Source: Setophaga petechia
Lineage: Eukaryota > Chordata > Aves > Passeriformes > Parulidae
Assembly: GCA_024362935.1 (NCBI GenBank)
Contig: JANCRA010000008.1
Location: forward strand, 30,622,557-30,686,556
Direction: 5' to 3'
DNA length: 64,000 nucleotides
The stretch's first letter is position 1, and each line of letters opens with the position of its first letter. Position numbers and translations under genes: made by a program. The notes under the pieces are model-generated. The model ran no database searches. It was not told the origin of the DNA and saw only the letters and a list, made by a program, of their open reading frames with translations. Below are positions 57,001 through 63,000 of this stretch, one piece after another.

Positions 57001-60000
57001 CATTCCATAAGCTTATTGACAACAGAGGTCATGATCACAACAGAATCCAGGGCCCAAGTCCAAAATTTAACTCTCATAGCTGTACTTCATCACTTCCTCA
57101 CACTCTATGCAAACAGTCATATCCGACTCTTAACATTTCTATGCATTTTTTAAACCAGAAAAGGAGAAAGGGTAGTAGGAGAGTGTGAATTCTCCCTAAT
57201 TATTAAAAGACAGACCATTTCTTGTCACTTGCAATAATCTTGCCTAATGCAGTACCTCAGATTTATCCTACCTCCCACAATGTAGAACAGGCAAGAGAGC
57301 AGAGAGTAGGATCAAACAACAGCACACAACTCAATATTTGTAGCCCATAATTCAGTTAAAATTTACAATGGAACATCACATCAGAGATTTAGAAGCATTT
57401 GGATGCAAGCAATGCATGATAAGGGTTTTAGAATGAGGAGCTGGATTGAACAGACTCTTCAGTATAATGACTATTATAATCATTGATTTCTTCTTTTAAA
57501 CAATTAAAACAATTAGATGCCTCTTCCCAAAGCATAAAATGGAAAATGATCCTCCAAATACAAAATTAACTTTTGCTTGCTTTTTCCCTAGGATCAAAAT
57601 CATACAGATGGATTTTAACGCTGAAGAATTGTTAATTAAAGACATGTTCAGTGTTGCGTAAAACACAGGAAAGAAAATACTGTGAGCATTCCCCAAAGCC
57701 CAAGAACATACAATTCTAAAACAACATGATACAGCACATGACAACTCATGCAATGCAAACAATTAGCACATTTCTGTTAGAACACTGGTTATACAATTAA
57801 CACCTGGCATGTACTCTATGGAATTTAACCCACAAGCTTTTTAGAAAGTCCCATGATTAAGCATTAGCAGTGGTTAACATAGAGACATACTTTGTTCCAA
57901 AGCCCCCTTTCTCTAAATAAATTTTCTACCTACCTTTGATTCTGTCTGTGCCTCTTTCGGGCACAGGGTGTCAAAAGGCACACATTATCCAGAACACACT
58001 GTATTATTTTTTCAAACATTTCCTTTAAAATTCATCCATACTCTAATTATATGCAAATAAAGCTTCTACGTTTGTATACAGCCACACACACTCCACCAAG
58101 CTACAGATGGCAGAAGGAAAAATCACCAAAGAGGTATGAGGGGCTGCTCCAAGAGACCGTTTGGCCAGCCTCTATGCCCCTCCTATGTTAATAACTGAAC
58201 AGGGAAAGCATGAAGATGAAAGTAATAATGAATTTAAGGAATAAAGGGTCCTCCCTGAAAGGAGGAGAAAGTCAGGACTGTCCATTGCTGCATCCACCTC
58301 TAGCTACGTATCCAAGATGCAGAGCTTGGCTGTATTAGAGAAGTGTTTTTAAGCAATCCTGCAGAAATAACACTGGAGTACTGTCCTGAATTAGCTGCTG
58401 CTGCTGAGTGCAGTCATGAAATTCAGTGAAAAGCACCAATTGCTCAATTTGCTTCTGGCATCAAGTTATATTTTAAACAGTGACTGGTAAACAGCTAAAA
58501 ATATTACTTTAATGCATTCTTCTTCTGCTAGGCAATACATGAAGTTTCGGGTTGTTTGTTTTATTTTTTTCTTTTTGGTCCAGTTCTGGAAAAAGTAAGG
58601 TCTGTGTCATATCCTGTCAAAACATGGCAAAGCAGAAAAGCCAAATTTTGCTACTACGGCAAATGATACAAGGATTGTGCAGTTTTCTCTCCCATGCAAA
58701 AGTAAAACAGCATTTTTATCCTCTTACTGCATGATCATCACTGAAAGAAGAGCATTTTCCTTATCTGGTTCTAATGGCTGTTTTGTGGTATATTTGACAA
58801 GATGTACCAGCAACAAGAAACAATACTTCCTTCATGTTTCCAAAAATACGTCTTTTGGCACTAAGATTAACAAAAACATACTGAAATCAGCAAACACTCT
58901 TTGTCGCTTCTTCAGAATTTGAAAGCCCACACTTTTTTCACCTCCACATGCAGGCAGAAGGGTTTTTTAGAAAGCTACTTTGTAGTTGAATCTCACAGTT
59001 TTCTAGAAGTATTTCCATATCATCTGCTGTTTATAAAATGTTTTTTAGAAGAGTAAACAGATAGCATTAAATGCAAACAGTATATGTTTGAACCATCATA
59101 TGACAAAAAAAAGTTGAAGGCCCAACAAAAAAAAAAGTTTCAACAAGTGCAGCTTCTATAAAGTCAGTTCTCTCAAATGTGTTCCTGTTGGAGTCAGATC
59201 AGTTCTAGTTATGTTTTGAGAAAATTAGATACACCTTGTAAGGAAGAGTCCCTTACTGCTTTCTGTGCAGCTTGGACAATACATCCACACAAGTCCTCAT
59301 CTTGCCTTCAACAGAGGTCAGGAGAAGATACATAAAGAAACCTGATTGCTGGTTTCATGCTGTTAACATGAAATCCATCACACACATTAAAAGTGACAGT
59401 AAGTGTCATAAATACAGCCTGTGCTTCTTACTGTTTCACAGTCCTTCAAACCCTTGCTAAGCTCTGGGAAAAGGATTTTCCAAAAAATACTGAGCAAATA
59501 GAGCTTCTTCAGTATCACCTGGAGTGGCATTTAATCAGAAGCTCTGAAAAATCCAAGTCTTCACCCATCATATGGCAGCCTCCTAAATATATGCAAGACT
59601 GGTTTTGGAACATAGAATACATACTGCTTTTAAAAACCATTAACCCCAAATGCCATACCATTCCTAGAGGAAAGGGAAGGCAAAATCCTGAGCTTTTTAA
59701 TGGATGGGATTTTTTTTTAAACTTCAGATTCAATCAGACTAGACTCTCTCATTACCTTTACTTTCTCTTGAGAAACATTGCCAGTCTGTCAGAATCAAAG
59801 TAAAAAATGAAGTTGGCTTATTTTCACACATACTACACAGTGACAAAACTTTAGAAACAATGATGAATTATCTGTAAAACCACATTTATCAAATTTCCCA
59901 AAAAGCAATTAAAAAAATTAAGAATTTGCAGCTAAAGTATTTTGGCACAAAGCACTTTTCCAGAACTTCAAATTCCCTGAAAGGAGTTCTACCACTTACC

Positions 60001-63000
60001 AATTTTCTATTTTACTTCACAAAGAAGTACCAATCAAAGGCAACAGGTAATAAAACGTAAGAAAAATCAGTCATATTTTCAGAGCAGCATTCATTCTAGA
60101 AGCACATATAACCAAGACATCAAAAGTATCTTAAAGATCAGAGCTGCAAGTCGAAACCAAAAAGCTTCAGTTCTGAAGTAATCCAAATGCATCTACAGTG
60201 AAAACATTTACCTGCTATTAGCTTTTGGAGGGTACTCTTATCTCCATTAACAGCAGCAGCATGCACTTCAGATGCTAACGAGGAACCACTGAAGAGGCAG
60301 TTTGCTGAAATATTCATACTCTTTCAAGGTATTACTGTAGGTCAGATCTGTGCCACCAACATTTTTTGTATATATTCAGTCCTAGGAAAAAACCCAAAAC
60401 CACATTAATAACACAGAATTATTTTCACGATGAGTCATTAACATTATTGAAACAATGCTAACGAGAATAAACTTCTGTTAAAAACCGAAAAGAAAAAACA
60501 CAGGTTTTATCAGTGAATTAAATCGATCTCTAGCCAAAATTCACCAGAAAAAAAGCCTTCATTAAGAAATATATACCTATATATTGAAGTTTCATTGCCT
60601 TAAACACAAATTTCAGTCCATAAGCTTTGCCAAAGTCTGTAAAGCGTTTCTGTGCAAATCAAACAGACTGTTCTTCAGAGTGTTGCCATGCATGCTTTAA
60701 TTCAAACTTCAACCAATAAAGTTTGTTACCAAGTATCAACTTATTATAGTCCTGCATGTAGAATCACAGAATTCTGAACTGGAATGGATACACTGGGACC
60801 ACTGAAGTCCATCTCCTGGCCCCACAATGAACATGCCCAAGAGTCACCCCGCGTGCCCCAGAGCACTGTCTAAACACTTATTGAACTCTGTCAGGCTGGT
60901 GATGTGACTACTTCCATGAGGAGCCTGTTCCAGTGCCCAAGCATGCTCTGGGTGAAGAACCTTTTCCTAATATCCAACCTAAACCTCCTTTGACACAACT
61001 CCAAGCCATTCCCTTGGGTCCTGTTACTGGTGACCACAGAGAAGACACGAGTGTCTGCCCTCGTCCTCTCCTCACAAGGAAGTTGTGACTGCAATGAGCT
61101 CTCCCCTCAGTCTCCTCTTCTCCAGGCTGAGCAGACCAAGGGACCTCAGCTGCTCAAGGCCCTTCACCATCTTTATAGCCTTCCTCTGGACACTCTCTAA
61201 TGGCTTAATATCCTTCTTATACTGTGGCACCCAAAACTGCCCCCAGCACTGGAGGTGAGGCTGCCCCAGCTCAGAGCAGAGCATGACAGTCCCCTCCCTT
61301 GCCTGGCTGGTGATGCTGTGCCTGGTGCCCCCCAGGACACACTTGGCCCCCCTGGCTGCCAGGGCACTGCTGACTCAGGTTCAACTTCCCATTGACCAGG
61401 CCCTTTCCATGGCACTGCTTTCCAGCATCTCATTCTCAGTCTGTCCATGCAGACTGGTGCAGAATCCGACACTTTGCCTCTTTAAACTTCACACAGGTGG
61501 TGACTGCCCAGGCCCTCGACTTGTTGAGCTCTCTCCACAGAGCCTCTTTGCCCTCGAAGGAGATAACAGCTCCTCCCAATTTTGTATCATTTGCAAACTT
61601 GTTTAGTATCCCTTCCAGTTGCACATCCAAATCAATAATGAAGAAATTGAAAATCACAGGGCTGAGGATGGAGCCCTGCAGAGCCCCACTAGTGACAGGT
61701 CCCCAGTCTGATGTCACCCCATTCACTGTAACCCTTTATGCCCAGCCCATGAGCCAGTTTCTCACCCATTACATGATGTGTTTATCCAGTTGTGTATTGG
61801 ACATTTTGTCCAGGAGGATACTCTGAGAGACAGTATTGAAAGCTCTAGTGAAATCCAAAGAGATTCCATCAACTGATGGAATTGACCTGGCCTTACTTTC
61901 ATTGGGCATACACCTTCTTTTTTTCCATTAACTCCAAAAGAAGATCCCTGGTCAGCCAAGCCAGCCTTCTACCCCGTGTGCTTGACTTCTGACATTTTGG
62001 AATTGCCAGCTCCTGTCCCCTTAGGAGGTAGTGCTTAAGAAGTGATCAGCACTCATGGACACCAGCACCTCCAGAAGCATTTTCTCAGGGGACCTTACCA
62101 TCTAGTTCCTCCATTTCCTTCACATTTTACCTCTCAACAAATAAACTAAAATATAAGAAATATATATATATATAAAATATATATTTATATAATATATATT
62201 TTATATATCTAATATATAAAATATAAGATATCTAGGGGCAACAGCACAGTATTCAGCAAATAGCAAAGAACTCAGTGAAGCACCAGAAACATCCCAATAG
62301 CATCAACAATATTTTTTCCATAAAATTGACTGCATACAGAAGAGAATTAATAAAGAAAAAATGTTAAGTTTCCCGATGAAAGCAACAGTTCTGCATAAAG
62401 TGTTAGTAATCATAAAGGTGAGAGAAGCAATTCTTAGTAAGTGTTATGATCCCATTGAATGGGCTAATTCTGCCTCAAAGAAGTTCTGAAATATTAAGAG
62501 GGACTTGAAAAGGAAAACTTGTAACATTCCTCAGGTGTTTTTGTCATATATATATAACAAACAGAAGAACTGCTGTCTGGAAGACTTGCTTGATAGAGAT
62601 CCTCATTAACAAAAAAATTTGACGTAGTCAGGAAAAAACCCATGAAATAATTAAAAGGTATGCTTGTAAAATGCTACATAATTGGCAATACCTGTAATAT
62701 GCATCATATTACTGGAATCAAGTAAATAATTCACTTTCCTTCTTTAACCTAACATGTAGAAAAATATTAGCCATCACAAGTCACTTAAAATGAAGGAACA
62801 CTCAAATGAACACCAAGGCCTCTTCAAGGTGTGTGAAATTTCATACCAAACTACAATATTTTGTCGACTTTGCATAACACAGATGGCAAGAATTACATCA
62901 CATTTCTACTCAGCAAAACATGAGGTTGTTAAAATTTAAACATGATAGCACAATCATGCTATCAAATTTTATGGATACTTTCCAAGTGAAGACTGAGCTT

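Larger units (their letters stand above)
53988..60211 (-). other. INVS: INVS intron 2
   Basis: About 6.2 kb, AT-rich. It contains an ATAAT-type array (55722-55812) and a short AT run (56340-56368). An open frame of 136 codons at 59393-59803 on the plus strand has no family signature and is taken as chance. No transposon was recognised. Confidence 0.85.

Noticed and set aside
59393..59803. 136-codon open frame on the plus strand
   Set aside because: It is in AT-rich intron 2, shows no domain, has no splice or promoter context, and its composition looks non-coding.
62943..62964. Inverted repeat TGATAGCA / TGCTATCA
   Set aside because: Only an 8-bp stem in AT-rich sequence; expected by chance in 64 kb.
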